Source: Antedon bifida
Taxonomy: Eukaryota > Echinodermata > Crinoidea > Comatulida > Antedonidae
Direction of reading: 5' to 3'
Length of the DNA stretch: 64,000 bases
Assembly (NCBI GenBank): GCA_963402885.1
Contig: OY727094.1
Coordinates: 5,458,501 to 5,522,500, forward strand
The notes under the pieces are model-generated. The model did not search any database, was not told the origin of the DNA, and was given only the letters and a program-made list of their open reading frames with translations. The position numbers were made by a program, and so were the translations under genes. Shown here piece after piece: positions 62,910 to 64,000 of this stretch (positions are counted from its first letter, which is position 1; every line of letters begins with the position of its first letter).

Positions 62910-64000
62910 CTAATAAACAATTATAATTATAATAAAGCAAGACTTATAAACAATTGTGTTAATCCATGTTATATAAATAAATTCCTGTCATCTGATTGGA
63001 CGATTGTGTGTCACATGGTGTGCAATAGTACGGACTATTGAACGGTCGTTCAATAGTACTATTTTGTGTATTTTTTGTGAGATTCACTCACCTTTATTTC
63101 ATACTTTTGCAATCAATCAGTTCTCGTTTCTCTTATTTTGTTGTTGCATTTACAGTATATAATATAAACACCACAGGCGCCAACAATATTAATTCTGAAC
63201 CGCCCAATGATATTTTGAAAATTAATTATCTAATATAATATACATATATTTATTTTTATATTTCTTTTTTATATGTTAAGTTTCCCATTTGTCTTGCAGA
63301 TGAAGATCAATAAATATAAAGTATACAATTCATCACTAAAATATTAAAATGTTAACAAAAACAACTCAATTACACTTAAAGTATAGCCTTTTACACATTA
63401 GTTGTATTGTCTTTAGTAACTCTCTTTTTTTTTTATTATGTTTGCATTATTTACGTTTATGTCGCTTTTGGAAAATATTTTTTTTATACTATTAAGTTTG
63501 AAATACAATCTGAGCGCCGCCTATTTTGTACTTCCGCCGCGAAGATTGAGTGTGATGACATTTTTTGTAGAGATTATGCACTAATTTAGACCAAAAAAAC
63601 ATTGCTTTTGATTAATTAATAGGAAAATCTCTACAGAGGACGTAAAATCGTTTTCGGAGTTTTATAAATGGTATCGCTGCCTCTCTAGCCTAGCTACTAG
63701 TTATTATTAGGCTAGGCCGAGGATTGTTTGGACGTTTGTTGACATAAGTAGGTGTGTTTATAAAATACAAATAAATATTATATTTAATATATTTTGAAAA
63801 AACAAATAAATGTTACTGGTTCAATGTGAATCAAATGCGTAGGCCTACCTTTTATTCAATCTTATTCAAATGACAGGAATCTATTTATTTTATATAAAAC
63901 AAATAACGAATGTTTTATATTCGTGAAATATAACCTTTCATCATTCACCGAATGCCATTATTTGTACCATTAGGCCTACACTCATACAAATTCATTATTT
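62910..64000. other. Upstream of the visible PARP exons
   Basis: AT-rich sequence without a recognised exon. The N-terminal half of the WWE domain, with its Trp pair, should be in an exon further upstream on the minus strand, but I cannot find it here. Two AGGCCTAC motifs occur near 63840 and 63972. Confidence 0.5.

Noticed and set aside
1-64000. LTR retroelement, endogenous virus or Polinton fossil
   Set aside because: No paired long direct repeats, protease/integrase/polymerase or capsid motifs were recognised.

Overview
The window is AT-rich eukaryotic nuclear DNA. Its genes are split by many GT-AG introns with spacious intergenic DNA, numerous short non-autonomous DNA transposons, tRNA-derived SINE heads and tandem repeats. 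The proteins are clearly metazoan, and the frequent TAGGCCTA-type motif plus the repeat style suggest a marine deuterostome invertebrate, most likely an echinoderm. That taxonomic call is an inference, not something proven by the sequence.

Five protein-coding genes can be reconstructed by joining exons across introns. (1) 8417-31624 (+): a complete SKI/SnoN transcriptional co-repressor, six coding exons, 667 residues, with a 20.3-kb first intron. (2) 39931-42085 (-): a UPF0415/C7orf25 protein, seven coding exons, 409 residues. (3) 42649-50472 (+): RCC2 (TD-60), ten coding exons, 488 residues, divergent from gene 2 across a 563-bp shared promoter with an E2F-like site. (4) 55497-59250 (-): ICMT, the isoprenylcysteine carboxyl methyltransferase, four coding exons, 290 residues, tail to tail with RCC2. 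(5) 60747-62909 (-): the 3' part of a WWE plus PARP-catalytic mono-ADP-ribosyltransferase whose 5' end is not seen and probably lies beyond position 64000. Exon phases are consistent across every junction in all five.

Layout: 1-8.4 kb is upstream of SKI, with a CG-alternating minisatellite and a cluster of AGGCCT palindromes. 9.4-29.8 kb is SKI intron 1. 31.6-39.9 kb is a gene desert with mobile-element debris. 39.9-50.5 kb is the C7orf25/RCC2 divergent pair. 50.5-55.5 kb is repeat-rich intergenic DNA. 55.5-59.3 kb is ICMT, and 60.7-62.9 kb is the PARP gene.

The genes do not form an operon or an evident pathway. The notable link is positional: the human orthologues of SKI, ICMT and RCC2 all lie at 1p36, so the window looks like a surviving fragment of ancestral linkage. 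The most unusual local structure is an array of five 60-bp units directly at the 3' end of ICMT, in which the last coding codons of the gene are tandemly repeated in frame. A fold-back MITE family has seven copies spread through the window. I saw no new enzymatic or defence system, no recognisable retroviral, LTR or Polinton fossil, and no CRISPR array.
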